DNA of 64,000 bases from Mytilinidion resinicola (Eukaryota > Ascomycota > Dothideomycetes > Mytilinidiales > Mytilinidiaceae). Below, one piece after another: positions 32,884 through 44,105 of the stretch (its first letter is position 1; each line of letters starts with the position of its first letter). The notes beneath the pieces are model-generated. The model was not told the DNA's origin, searched no databases, and saw only the letters and a program-made list of their open reading frames with translations. Both the position numbers and the translations under genes were made by a program. The DNA lies in assembly GCF_010093595.1 (NCBI RefSeq), contig NW_022985447.1, forward strand, positions 845,218 through 909,217, in the 5' to 3' direction.

Positions 32884-34797
32884 CTAGAACTTCCTCGGCG
32901 TCAACCTCAAGTTCAGCGATGGCTTGATCCAGTTTTTGTAGACCACCATGTTCTTGTAATCACCCGCTGGGTTCCAGATCTCGTTATCACCGTGCATTTC
33001 CACGTCGTTATGCCAAAGAAGTTTACCCACTAGAATTATCAGCACTCGAACCCTAAAAGAGCTACGAAGGATACTCACTTATTAGCCTCATCTCCATGTA
33101 CGATAGGCTAAGGACAAACGGTCAGTGATTAGTCGAGATTGCGGATAGGGGCAGTGACGTACTTTCGCCCGATACACCCTCTGGGTCCAAGAGAGAACGC
33201 GTTCCTTGCTCCCAACTTATCCGTGGGATTCTCTCTATCAAACTAGCGCTCCGGGCGGAAGACATAGGGGTCTTTGAAGTTCCGTTCAGAGTGTGTTGCC
33301 GCCCAATTGCATACAGAAACGGTTGTCTTTTGACGTGCAAGTCGGCATGTTGCCATTCAATCCTCAAGATTTAAGGAACAGGGAGCACTCACTCCTTCAG
33401 GAATAAAATGTCCGCACACTGTATCACCTCCCGCTGGTACCGTTCTTACAAATCCGATTGGAGCGGACGGGAACATTCTGAGGCCTTCGTCGATCACCGC
33501 AGTCATGTATGGTAGCTTGACGAGGTCTTCGAAGTTGAGGTCGCCATCGGACTTGAAATTTGATCGTATCTCTTCCTTTAGTCTGCTTAGAATGTGCTGA
33601 TTCTCCGGACGGGTTATGAGGTTGAAGAGGCCTGTGAGGAAGCCGGCGGTAGTTTCGGTCCCAGCAATGCTGTCGAGTTCGTGAGATCAACCATCGATTC
33701 GAAGAAAGGTATCTTACATGAACAGCGCATCATTCACTATCACCTCGTTGAGATTTAGTTCGCCCTTATCCTGTTGTTTCATCACATAGTACAAGAAGTC
33801 CTTATTAGGGTTGTTCGTTGCGCTATGCGTCTAGAAAGCGTCGATGGTCAGTAAAGTCTCACAGCTCATAATATTTCCATACTCACTTCAAGATCTTCTC
33901 TCGGCTGGTGTCCAGATGCTTTTGTCTTGTTTCGCTAATTCGACCTGGGATGCAAGACTGTAGGAATGTCTGCGGCGGACTGCCGGCCGTTGCAACTCTC
34001 CGTGTGGCTTGCTCAATTGCTCCGGCCTTGATTGATTCACTTATGAGGGGAACCCAGTATCTAAAGTCCTCTACACTGTATTAGTACAGGGAGAATAATC
34101 GTCTCGTAGATAATTTACTATTTGTGAGACAGCCAAAAGGCTCGCCCAAAGCCAGTTCTCCGATGACATCGAAGGTTGTCTATGCAAATCAATCCGTTAC
34201 ATCTACAATTCCATCCTTGGCTGCACATTCTCTCATTTTATCCGAGACGATGTTGATATACTTCATAACAGGATACTCTTGTTCTGGCAAAGCTTTAGTG
34301 GAGAAAGCTTGGGACAAGGCTCGACGTTGGCGGGTGTGGTCCATGTCATTCGCCATGGTTATGGAAGAGACGCCCGGGACCGCTGCTATAGATCCAACGT
34401 GTATGGGATCTTGTCTAATATCAGCTTTGGGCCATGTTGAAGAACTTGATATTCGCACCTTTGTGGAAATTCTTATGACCTGGTCGGCTGCTGTATATGT
34501 CTTTCCATGCCATTTCCTCGTCAAAGCAGAGTTCATTCGGCGATACGCGGACTATAGGACCAAAGTTGTCATGTGCAGATTTCATGAAAAATGGTATGCG
34601 GCCACGGAGAAGGCTGATTGTGATCGGAATCTGTCATGTCTCATTAGCATCTTTGGGGGAATAAGCTGCGAACTTAGGCTTTCAGTAGCACCTACTGGAG
34701 ATATTCGTGCTAAGAAAGGTCCTGGATATTTCGCCAGGGGATGGAAGTAAAGCCGGTATACTACGATGGCAGCATAATACACCAAAACCTGATTCAA
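32884..34797 (-). pseudogene. Cytochrome P450, inactivated by in-frame stops
   Basis: A recognisable CYP gene with several introns: an N-terminal HPLAKYPGPFLARISP hinge, I-helix AGTETTAG, EGLR (ExxR), a PER motif, and heme loop FSLGPRGCIG with its Cys ligand. At least three nonsense codons interrupt exons where the family has sense codons: TGA at 34189-34191 (expected Trp) and TAG at 34180-34182, both just before TTFDVIGELALGEPFG, and TAG at 33243-33245 right after PER (expected Trp). No ATG begins the first exon; an upstream TGA closes its frame. Splice sites are mostly intact, so decay is recent. Two of the three stops could come from G-to-A changes. Confidence 0.88.
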
Positions 34798-35349
34798 ATC
34801 AGCTCAATTTGCCCCTGCTCGGAGAGTTGAACCCACGCAACCGCCAAGGAGTATTGCAAGAGTACCACCGAACGACGGATTTTCCGTTTCACTCAGAACC
34901 GCCATGGTCTGAAAATTTGCAAAGGCAAGGACTTTTAAGAGAAATCTGGCAAAGAAGGATCTTTTATGTCGCGAATTCTATTCACTTTCAAACACTAGTT
35001 CTTGGGTGAATTATAACGAACTATGAAAGCCTGCACTAGGGAGGGCCAAGGTTAGCACCCCGCCACAATATCTGCACTATCAATACGATAAATTGAGCGA
35101 GTGACGAGGCGAAGTGAGGTCGGGAGACTGCCGAGCTTCCCCCTTGCCCTAGTGGGGACCCCGCATATCGTGAAGATCCACGCTTCCGGAAATAGTTCTC
35201 CACACAGACGTGCCAGGGTGCCTAAATCGATGACCAATGAGTACGACTCTACAGTTTATATCATTTTTGAATCTAGATATCAATTTGCTAGACCTTTCAA
35301 GCTTCAGACAAGATTGTGCAAAGCCTACCCAAGCAAAATACCCACTACG
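34798..35349. other. Intergenic region
   Basis: This lies between the 5' end of the broken P450 and the EthD-domain gene (divergent). The reading frame of the EthD gene is open upstream to about 35101, but those residues look random. No other gene is seen. Confidence 0.45.
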
Positions 35350-35866
35350 ATGACTGCCGCTCAGCCACCAAAGTACATCAAGGTTTCTCTTATGCTAAAA
35401 AAAAGAGATGAAGTAACGGATGAGTTCTTTCACCAGTATTGGAGAGGCAATCATGTCGACCTCGCTATGGCGAATAAGAAATTCACCGATAAGGTGATTC
35501 GGTACAACCAGGTGTGTTTCTTCTATTCTTTCCAAATCATTTGTCTCCAGCTGACGTGGAGTTCCGTTATAGTGGCACACAAGCCCTGAGCTGAAGAAGC
35601 AAGCCTCAAAGTTCGGGATACCAGTGCTTGATTATGACGGGATAGCGGAGGTTTGGGTTAAAAGCATAGAGGATTGGATTGAAATAGTATCGGATCCAGC
35701 CTTCATTCAAACGATTGCACGTAAGTACTCGATATGCTGCTTAGTCGTAGCCTAATCACAATTTCTAACATTCTGAAAAGCGGATGAAGCGGTGTTCATT
35801 AAGGCTCCAATTAGCATAGCCTTAGGCTACGATGATACGGTGATTGGAGAGAAAGCGCCTCAATGA
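35350..35866 (+). CDS. EthD-domain protein
   Basis: A 131-aa dimeric alpha/beta-barrel (ferredoxin-like) protein with introns at 35512-35572 and 35721-35780. It starts MTAAQPPKYIKVSLML and contains the typical FFHQYWRGNH segment, where the conserved His-Val follows a helix, then YNQWHTSPE across splice 1 and YDGIAEVWVKSIEDW. EthD-type proteins act as dehydratases or decarboxylases in aromatic polyketide pathways, or as helpers of ether-degrading P450s in bacteria. The inactivated P450 next door makes either link attractive, but the substrate is unknown. Confidence 0.85.
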
Positions 35867-36295
35867 ATGGCCTAATTTCCAATATATCTACCTTCACTTC
35901 GTGACCATGGATCTAGGTCTGTACGGCTTCACTTTTGCTCGCTCGATATCACTGTGAGGAATAGCCTAGCTGGCAGGTTTCTGGCCAGTCAAGAGATAAC
36001 CTACTTTCCACTGCATCAATCTATACATCCTGTCTCCGTTCTCAAAGACCTATCCTATGGGGGGCCCCAAGCAACGGCAAGTCGATGTGCCTATACTTAT
36101 GACTAAGTACTGTATGTAGTAATATGAGCTTAGTCTTGGGGTCTTGAGGAAGGAAAGGTTATGCAGGGCTTACGATTAACACAACAGAGGCACTCTCATT
36201 TGATGACTGCGAGCCAAATTGTGATGGCAAAGTTGTATGGTTCTCAGTCCCGGAGCGTGATCATTAAACAAATTATTCTCCCCAATGTCCCATTA
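35867..36295. other. Convergent intergenic spacer
   Basis: About 430 bp between the stop of the EthD gene and the stop of the nonsense-bearing SDR. Nothing is seen besides 3' regions. Confidence 0.5.
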
Positions 36296-37093
36296 TCACC
36301 TGCCATAAGCTGCCAGAATCTCATCAAAATACTGTTTCGTGCGGTCCTTGAGGTCTGGATGCGTAGCTACCCACGCTGCGTCCTCCTTCACTCCCCTGAT
36401 AATCCTCTCTGCAACATCGCTCGGTGGAATTCTTCTCGCCTCTCTCTTCTTGGCTTCTACCGCAAGAGGCGCCCCGAATCTCTCTGGTCGACTTCTATCG
36501 CTTTTCATAATGTCCGTCTGCGTCCCAGCCACAATCACTGTCGTCACGCCAACACCATAGCCAGCAGCTTCTGGCCTCATCGCTGACCCAAGAGCATGTA
36601 TTGCCGCTTTGGCGGATGTGTATGGGCCATGTTGCGTGACCCAATTCGGCACAAGACCAGCCTGTGAGCCCGTGAGGACAATATGCCCGCTTCCGCGCTT
36701 GATCATGTCCGGATAGAAAAGTTGGATGCAGTTCGTAGTGCCGTCTAACACCACGCCATACACCCACTTCCAGTCTCCCTCCCGATGCAAATGGAAATCC
36801 CCACTCGTGGTAACGCCGGCGTTGCAGACCAGCAGGTCAACGGCACCAAATGCTTTCGTGGTTTCGGCATGAAGGTTCTTAACAGAGGCGAGATCGGACA
36901 CATCGCATACAATAGGAAGGACTTCTGGAGCACCCGCTGAGCGGACTTGGGTGGCAGCAGCTTCAAGGCGGTCCTTGTTGGTGGAGCCGAGGACGATGTT
37001 CATGCCTTCAGCAGCCAGTTAGAGGGCGAGGGCTAGGCCAATGCCGGTGGCACCACCAGTAATTAGAGCGACTTTGTCTTTAAGGTCTTTCAT
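36296..37093 (-). pseudogene. Short-chain dehydrogenase/reductase with a nonsense codon
   Basis: An SDR of the 3-oxoacyl-ACP-reductase-like group, 265 codons and no intron. It begins MKDLKDKVALITGGATGIGL, and only four codons later a TAA (37019-37021) interrupts helix 1 (LALAL-stop-LAAEGMN). Downstream everything is open and well conserved: CDVSDLASV, LLVCNAGV, catalytic Ser in VLTGSQAG, Tyr-x3-Lys in YTSAKAAI, up to a normal C-terminus. The next Met (37003) would give a protein lacking the cofactor loop. The single change makes this a very young pseudogene, a read-through gene or a sequencing error. Confidence 0.82.
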
Positions 37094-37625
37094 AGTATCA
37101 GAAATGAAGACGAAGAGATGACAATGATAAAGGTGACCGAGGTAGGAGGATTGAAAGTCTTTGAATGTTGACGATGAGATGTTTTTGGCGCTTCTAAGAA
37201 CTGTTCAGAGTACACATGCTATTGAACTACAACAAAGCCTAGCAAGCCCCTCGTAGAGGAAACCGACAGCCGAACCCCACCATTTTGACATACTGGCCCA
37301 ATCTGTTGGATGACTAGGAGTTCAGGTGTCGGTGGTCAAGAGTTCGAAGAAAGGAGGCTGGATTAAATTGCAGAGCGCTAAATATTCATGCGGGGTCGGA
37401 GAGGTCCACTTAAACTTGCCAGCCTCTCCTATCTCCAGGTACGCGTTGGCAAAACATATCCGCGGGTCGACATTCCGCCGACAATCATCGAATACCCGCA
37501 GGCCATGGATTTCTTCATCTCAGACGCGTTTCCGTGAATACATCAAACGTCAATCTTTCCATTGACCTTGCACTGGCATCACAGTTCGCATCAATCCACC
37601 AGCAATCGCTCACCAAAAGCTCATC
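37094..37625. promoter_or_regulatory. Divergent promoter region, SDR / dimeric-barrel gene
   Basis: 530 bp between divergent starts, no supported gene. It is presumably a shared promoter. Confidence 0.4.
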
Positions 37626-38479
37626 ATGGCCGATCCAGCCGTAGTCAAAGGCCCCGGCATGCTCTGGGTCATGTCTTCGATCTCACGCCCAGATATCATG
37701 GATGAGAAGACCTACATGAAGTGGTATGACGAGGACCACATTGCCGAGATCATGGAAACAAGTGGTATTCACACTGCATATCGTTATAAAGACGTGGACA
37801 TTGGCAAAGTTGACAAGCCTTATCTGGCATTTTATCCGATGAAAGACTTGGCCTTCACGCTGGGGCAAGAGTTCAAGAAGATTAGGGTCAAGAGCGACCT
37901 CTTACCAGGGTCGGGACTTTGCTACGATCTTGCGGACATCGATGTGAGGTACGTAGGGCTGGTTGGAAAGACAGAGTATGCGGCGCCGAAGAAAGGTAAG
38001 AATCTATCACGCATCTTTCAAAGTAAGGTACTCACTGTTGGCCAGAAAGCGCACCGTACCTCCTTCTTGCGGGCGTCTACCCATCAGATGACACCCTGGA
38101 CTCAGAAGTCGAAAAGTATTACGATGAGGTATTTCCCTCAGCATGCACGATATCTTACGTGGCTTGACGGTTCATCTTGTAGCAAATCGAGGAGCTGTCA
38201 AAAGCTAAAGGCTACATGCGCACCACTCACTTCAAGCTGCTTTACGCAAGGTCAAACGCACAGTCCAGAGCACTCAAAGGCCTACCTACGACCGATGCGC
38301 CACCACCAGAGCCACCGACTAGGATGGCTCTACACGAATTCTCTGAAGAGCCAGATTCTGGGATCAGGGAGAAGCTCCGGACAGATAAGTCCAACAAGGT
38401 CGTAGCTGATGCGAAAGAGACGGAAGCGATTCTCTACAAGTTGGTGGTTTCTCATGGCAAGAAAAACTTCTTCGAATAG
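37626..38479 (+). CDS. Dimeric alpha/beta-barrel (EthD-like) protein
   Basis: A 249-aa cytosolic protein; introns 37996-38045 and 38129-38182. It opens with GPGMLWVMSSISRPD followed by MKWYDEDHIAEI, the helix-loop typical of dimeric alpha/beta-barrel proteins, with a likely functional His in DEDH. After both splices it continues YLLLAGVYPSDDT and a helix leading to YMRTTHFKLLYAR, which looks like a second barrel half. A closing segment is rich in Glu and Lys. I know similar uncharacterised fungal proteins but no defined activity. It is the second such protein in the block. Confidence 0.8.
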
Positions 38480-39580
38480 ATATTGGTTTCTACTATCACC
38501 CCCTTGACGGCTTTCGCCATCCACTTGCTGTCCTGCCACGAAAAGGTCCAATCAAGTGAAGCTGCTGCTTCCCTTCATCTACTTCCTCGTTCCGAGCTTT
38601 CCAGTGAAGGGGGCTCCAGTAGCTAGATAGCCTCATTTAGGTTTGGTGAGCGAGGCTTCTAGGTGCGCAAAGCTATCGTGGCCATATTCAAAGGTTCTAG
38701 ATAAGTGAGATCATATTCAACTCAAAGTTCAATTCGCTCGCCAATACCTGGGTGACCATTTTAGGCGATAAGATTCGCGTTCAGCCTCATTGGTACCTGA
38801 GAGTGGAACCAAGACAACCGATCGGCCCTAGTCTTACGGCTAAAACGCACTAGTAAGCTCCCTGCGTACCACCGTACTTAACTCACGATGTCAGTAGCTC
38901 CTCCTTCAAACTTTGCATGGTTCAATGAGATTTCGGGAACTCCTCCAGTATCATGCATGCTACATGGATAGATCCATGTTCCACGTAATAATCTCGACCC
39001 AAAGAAAGCAGCTTCGACGTGAAAATCACGCGTTCCAATACCTCGACCGGTAACGCAGCCAGTCGGTCTTGATTGTGGATCATGTGGGGCGCATGAGGGT
39101 CTGGCTGCGGTCTGGCTTTTGAGTCTAACGAGACCCCATCTCTCCACACTCCCTCTTTTGCACGTGAACTACAATTGGGAATCTTGCTGGCCAGCGTCGA
39201 AGGTTGCATCGAATAGTCATCGATTTGAGCATTCATCCACTACTCTCGCTTCCTGTGTCTCCATTGCCGAGCAGAGAAAGTAATAGCGTTGACTTATAGC
39301 AGGGCTCATGGATATCGGTCCAGCTACGACGTCTGGGGCTTGTATCGAAGACCAAAAGCCACAAGACCACTGGAGTACCGTCGCTCCAACGTCATGGTAT
39401 CTTGTAGTCCCACAGAAATCCGCTCTTCTCAAGCTTCGTCATTCGCCCGCCTTGGAGCGTTGATGTGGGCCATGATGTCTTATACGCTTTCAGCTTATAT
39501 ACTTCCGAGAGTTCCGGAGGTTTCTAAGTCATGTATCCTTTGCCTTCTTTGTCTGATTTAACTACCAAAATATCAACAAT
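38480..39580. other. Intergenic region
   Basis: 1.1 kb without a supported gene. A 104-codon minus-strand frame (38922-39236) contains LAALPVEVLERVIF, faintly like an F-box start, but the rest does not support it. It ends in the promoter of the DHA1 transporter. Confidence 0.45.
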
Positions 39581-41427
39581 ATGGAAGAAAGAACCGGGTC
39601 AACGACCAAGCATGCCCAGGGATCATTTGCAAGCTCGCAAGAGACAAGGGAAGTCGAAATCAAAGGCGAGAGGCAAGAGGTCGAGATACACGCATGGAGC
39701 GGGCCCGACGACCCCGGAAATCCGTAAGCACATAACAGGCAGAGTCGCTGGAATCGGCTAACTTAGATATAGCTTCAACTGGTCGTTCAGGCGCAAATGG
39801 ATCCTAACGGTGACTATTTGCTTCATCTCAATTCTGACTGGGATTCCGGCGGGAGCCTATAGTTCTGGCAATGAGGAAATGTCCACTCGTTTCCACGTGC
39901 AGAACGTACCCTTTCCCAACCTATCCTGGGCTACCTGTAGCTGGAATATGGGTGCTGCATTCTTCCCATTGATATTCGTTCCGCTGACTGAAAATACTGG
40001 GCGAATGCCTGGATACTTTGTCAGTATTCTCCGGCGAGAAAGTCGCTTCGTACTAACGCATTGGTTGTATAGTCCGCGTACATCATTTTGGAGCTGTTCT
40101 TTTTCGGATCAGCCTTTGCCGAAAACTTTGCAACCCTCGTCATCACTAGATTTTTCGGCGGAGGAGCTTCTTCGGTATCGATCAATATCGTCGGCGGGAG
40201 CATCAGTGATGTATGGAAAGGAGACAAGGCTAGAAGTCTTCCAATGTCACTTTTTGGCTTTACCAGTGTCGCTGGTATTGCTCTAGGTCCCTTCGTGGGT
40301 GATGCAATCGTTCAAATCAGAAACCGATCTGGCGACCTAGATGCGCCATGGCGATGGTGAGCCAGAAGTCCCCCAGACGCCCCTTCGCGTTTCAACCGTG
40401 TCTTTTACCCCTTCTTTGGTTTTGCCACAGCCTCTGGCCGTTTCCTAGATACGGCACGCAACGCAGGTACTGACGCGATCGAAACAGGATCTATTACATT
40501 CAAATGATCTATAATGCCGCCCTTATACCAGTATTTTACGTCATCCTCCAAGAGACTCGAGGCGACGTCATCCTGGCCAAACGCGCGAAGAAACCCCGCA
40601 AGCAAACCGGCCGCCCGATCTACGCCGAGTCTGAGCTAGTTCAGCCGCCTGTTCTCGAGCTGCTCAAAATCTCGTTCCAGCGACCTGTGAAGATGTTGCT
40701 TACCGAGCCTGTCGTCATCTTCTTCACTCTCTGGGTTAGTTTCGCCTGGGGAATCCTCTTCCTATTCTTCTCTTCCGTACCCCAAACCTTCGGTGCCAAT
40801 TACGGATTCACGACTTTCCAAAACGGTCTTGTCATGCTCGCTATCAGCGTTGGTGCACTCGTCGGCACAGTCGTAAACCCCTTTCAGGACTGGCTCTATC
40901 TGCGCAGTGCTGTAAGAAATATAGAACGTCCAGGTAAACCAATCCCAGAAGCACGCCTCTACACAAGCATACCCGGCAGTCTCCTCTTCACCGGCGGACT
41001 ATTTATGTACGGATGGAGCTCCCAACCAGACATCCACTGGATTGTGCCCACCATCTCCGTTGGCATTATTGGCGTAGGCGTTTACTCCATCTACATGGGA
41101 GTGGTCAACTACCTTACCGATGCATACGAACTGTATGCTGCGTCTGCGCTATCCGCTGCCTCACTCGGACGCAATGTCTTCGGCGCTTTCCTACCTTTGG
41201 CGTCCTACCAGCTCTTCTCAACTCTGGGCTATGGCTGGGCCGGAAGTTTGCTTGGTTTCATTGGGCTGGCGCTGAGTATTGTGCCAGTTGTCTTAATGAT
41301 CAAGGGTAGAGAGATTCGGCGGAGGAGTCCATTCATGCTGGAGGCTACGTTCTCTGTCGAGGAAGCGGTAGAGCGGAGGGAGTCGTTGAATATGGGGACT
41401 GGAAGAGGCATTGTGTACGAGGTTTGA
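39581..41427 (+). CDS. MFS drug:H+ antiporter, DHA1 family
   Basis: A 12-TM multidrug transporter similar to fungal polyamine/fluconazole pumps. Introns are 39724-39766, 40020-40072 and 40357-40487, giving 539 aa. The N-terminal 50 residues are polar. TM1 (WILTVTICFISILTGIPAG) is followed by WNMGAAFFPLIFVPLTENTGR, a motif-A-like loop SDVWKGDKARSLPMSLFG, then the hallmark WRWIYYIQMIYNA (across splice 3) with LQETRGDVILAKRAKK. The second half has six more helices and ends GRGIVYEV. It may export products or toxic intermediates of the surrounding block. Confidence 0.92.
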
Positions 41428-41965
41428 CAGAAGTTTCTAGATATAGTGTTACTACAATTTATTACTCAGATAAATTGCTTCTTCAAACAAAAGTCCTGGA
41501 CAGTCTCGTGCGCTCTGCTTTCGGACTAGAAAACCATATTATCCTTCACTTGTTTGAACTCCTGGCCAACGGAAGTCGATAGCCAGGAGACTCATGGCTG
41601 GAAGGGAGCTAAATATGGTCCCCGCTGAACTGTCAAGGGTATGCAGTAGTGCTGTTCCCCACGTTGCGGGGAAACCCTTCTAGGAAATGCATTTCCTGGA
41701 CCCTACGTAAATTAAAACAAACATACGGGAATGTTTACTTGGAAACCTTCGATAGATACCGACCAAATATAACCCGTACTGCGGGAAGGGTTCGGAAGAA
41801 TATTCCCCCCTGAAAGTATCGTTGATCGCCTAGCAGCAAGCAGCAGTGTCACAGTGCGTGCTCATCCAAAGCTCCGAATTTCCCTCGAGAGGACCTTCAA
41901 ACCCCATTATCAACACCTTTCACACACTTCATCGCATCACGTACCTCAACGAAATTAGCATTATC
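41428..41965. other. Intergenic region
   Basis: About 540 bp between the MFS gene and the VOC gene. It holds short palindromes (CCCCACGTTGCGGGG near 41655, GAAATGCATTTC near 41684) that could be operators or a terminator hairpin. No gene. Confidence 0.45.
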
Positions 41966-42569
41966 ATGTCCTCTGTCAGTCCCTCCCCGTCTCCCATCTC
42001 TTCTTCCATATCCTTACTCACATCCTATACTTACCCCTTCCCAGCCCATCCACAACCACGTCTTCAACCACGTCGCCATCTCCGTCGCCAACTGCGACGA
42101 AGCTGTAGAATGGTACAGCAAAGTCTTCGGCTTCCGACGAATCCGGTACCCCCTTCCCCTAACCCCTCCCCTTCCTCCTCTAACACCCCCCAGCAACGAC
42201 CGCACAACCACCCGCACCGAGACCCCCTCGGGCCCCATCTTCAAGATCTACGGCGGCAGCCTCCACGCCGTGAAAACCGCCTGGCTGGGCACCGGCAACA
42301 GCGTCGGGTTCGAGGTCTTCGAGTTCATCGATCCGCCGCACGAGCCCGCGCCGCACTTCCAGTATAACCGCGCGGGCTTCTTCCATATCGCGGTGACAGC
42401 GCCGGATCCGGATGAGACGTGTGCGCGGGCGGTGAGGGAGGGGGGCAAGCAGGTTGGGGAGACGATCAAGATGGGGGCGGAGAAGGCGCTGTATTTGGGT
42501 GATCCGTGGGGGAATGTGGTGGAGGTGTTGAGTTGTAGTTTTGAGCATTTGATGGCGAATGTGGGATAG
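41966..42569 (+). CDS. VOC (glyoxalase/dioxygenase fold) protein
   Basis: A 161-aa member of the vicinal-oxygen-chelate superfamily. Introns at 41975-42044 and 42146-42193; exon 1 codes only MSS. It contains FNHVAISVANCDEAVEWYSKVFGF (first beta-alpha-beta module with metal-ligand His), then FHIAVTAPDPDETCARAVREGG and a C-terminal YLGDPWGNVVEVLSCSFE with the usual Glu ligand. Such proteins are isomerases, lactoylglutathione lyases or ring-cleaving dioxygenases. It is the last gene of the metabolic block and its sequence is intact. Third-position GC is much higher than in the upstream neighbours. Confidence 0.88.
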
Positions 42570-42821
42570 GTTGGGTTTGGGGGTGGGTTGTTCTGCGGCT
42601 AGGGTTATGGTAGGGGAATATCAGTAGATCGGAATCGACCATGTTGATCTCGCTTTGAAGCAATAAGAGAATGCTAGGTATCCTCCCAAATTCTATTGAT
42701 CCATTAGTGCTATTTCCATTGCTTTCATAGTACATAAGCTCTTCTCGACACGGCATGGTTCAATGAATACCACCGTGTGATTACATTACCACCCTTCCAC
42801 CAAAGCGCACAACTCGCCGTA

Positions 42822-44105
42822 CTACCCGACGACTACAACCGCAATTCCAACCATCACTGCCCAGACACCCACTCCGGAAGCATCTACCTGGAACCTAAGC
42901 CCTGCTGCATTCGGCGTTGACGTCGGTTTCGCACTCTCAATGAGTCCGCTCGTCGTTGACACCGCTGAAGTGACTGTCCCAGTCGAAGACCTGGTTTTAG
43001 AGTGTTGAGAGAAAGAGTAGGTCACTAGGGTTCCTATGGAACCAAACGGAGAGGACGATGTCGTGACAGTTCCATTTCCAACAGAAGGGTAAGGCGCGTG
43101 AGCGGTCGGGGAAACGTATCCTACGGCAGTAGCACTCGATCCTGTCACTACCGCCGTACCAGAGTAAGGCAAGCCGGCCGAACCAGAGTAATGCACGCCG
43201 ACCGAAGCTGAATAAGGCACTCCAGCAGGCAGTGCAGTCGCAATAGAAGTGTATCCAGATATCCCGTACGAAATTGGTGAGGTTTGCGGTACCATAGTCT
43301 CTCCCGGGGCAAGGTTTGAATTGGGTACTCCCGACGCTGGTGCAACATAGACGCTGGTACTCCCAGTTGCTTTATTACCAGCAACGGACACCGAGGCGGG
43401 TGTTCCTGGAGCAACAGGAACTGCCGTGTTGCTTTGCTGATGATTTGGGATCGCAGAAGGGGCCGATGGCGCGTTTAAGTTCTGAACTGGCGTGGCTGTT
43501 GATGCAACTGACACTGGTGTCACGACTGAGCCACCACCGCCATTCCCACCGCCACCGCCACCTCCACCTTCTCCAGCACTAGGGGAGAGTACAGGCGCCG
43601 GGTCGATCTGAACGAGGTTGCTCGGTACGCCTGGGATCGCGGATGGCGTTAAAGCAGGCGGCGCAGCAGCAGGAGCGCTGGAAGACGAAGGTAGCAACCA
43701 GGATTCCGTATGCACCGCAATCGGGGCTACAGGAGTGTTGCCAGACGGGTGGTTGATTCCTCCTAGACTTGGGCTCAACAAGGAGAAGGTGGGCGAGACA
43801 GAAGTCGATGCGGGCGCGGGTAAGAATACTGCGCTTTTTACAGCTTCGGGATGTTGAGGGCCGACATGGGCGGGGCCGCCATGGGTTAACGTCGAAGCTG
43901 CTGCGGCGGCAGAGGATATAGAGCCTGATACGGATAGAGCCGGCGAAGTGATGGTGCTAGAAGAATTTGTTGCTGTTACGACGTTAGCATATTGTGGATG
44001 GTACAGGAAATAATTCAGACCTGCAGAAGTCGCGAGAGGAATGAAAGCAGTGAGGATCTGTAAAGACAGTATGGCAACCCTGAAACGGGCGCTGGACAGT
44101 AGCAT
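42822..44105 (-). CDS. GPI-anchored Ser/Ala-rich cell-wall protein
   Basis: A 427-aa intronless protein. A signal peptide (residues 1 to about 28: MLLSSARFRVAILSL, then TAFIPLATSA) is followed by a low-complexity Ser/Thr/Ala/Pro/Gly mucin-like stalk with a poly-Gly run (about residue 185) and imperfect repeats of the type GVPYSASVGVHYSGSAGLPY. The chain ends in a short hydrophobic tail (VWAVMVGIAVVVVG) fitting a GPI-attachment signal. It is expected to be heavily O-glycosylated at the plasma membrane or wall. No catalytic domain is seen. Start and frame are well supported by the signal peptide. Confidence 0.75.
   Translation of the reverse strand: MLLSSARFRVAILSLQILTAFIPLATSAGLNYFLYHPQYANVVTATNSSSTITSPALSVSGSISSAAAAASTLTHGGPAHVGPQHPEAVKSAVFLPAPASTSVSPTFSLLSPSLGGINHPSGNTPVAPIAVHTESWLLPSSSSAPAAAPPALTPSAIPGVPSNLVQIDPAPVLSPSAGEGGGGGGGGNGGGGSVVTPVSVASTATPVQNLNAPSAPSAIPNHQQSNTAVPVAPGTPASVSVAGNKATGSTSVYVAPASGVPNSNLAPGETMVPQTSPISYGISGYTSIATALPAGVPYSASVGVHYSGSAGLPYSGTAVVTGSSATAVGYVSPTAHAPYPSVGNGTVTTSSSPFGSIGTLVTYSFSQHSKTRSSTGTVTSAVSTTSGLIESAKPTSTPNAAGLRFQVDASGVGVWAVMVGIAVVVVG

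Noticed and set aside
38922..39236. F-box-like fragment (LAALPVEVLERVIF)
   Set aside because: Only a dozen residues fit; the rest of the frame and the flanks give no support.
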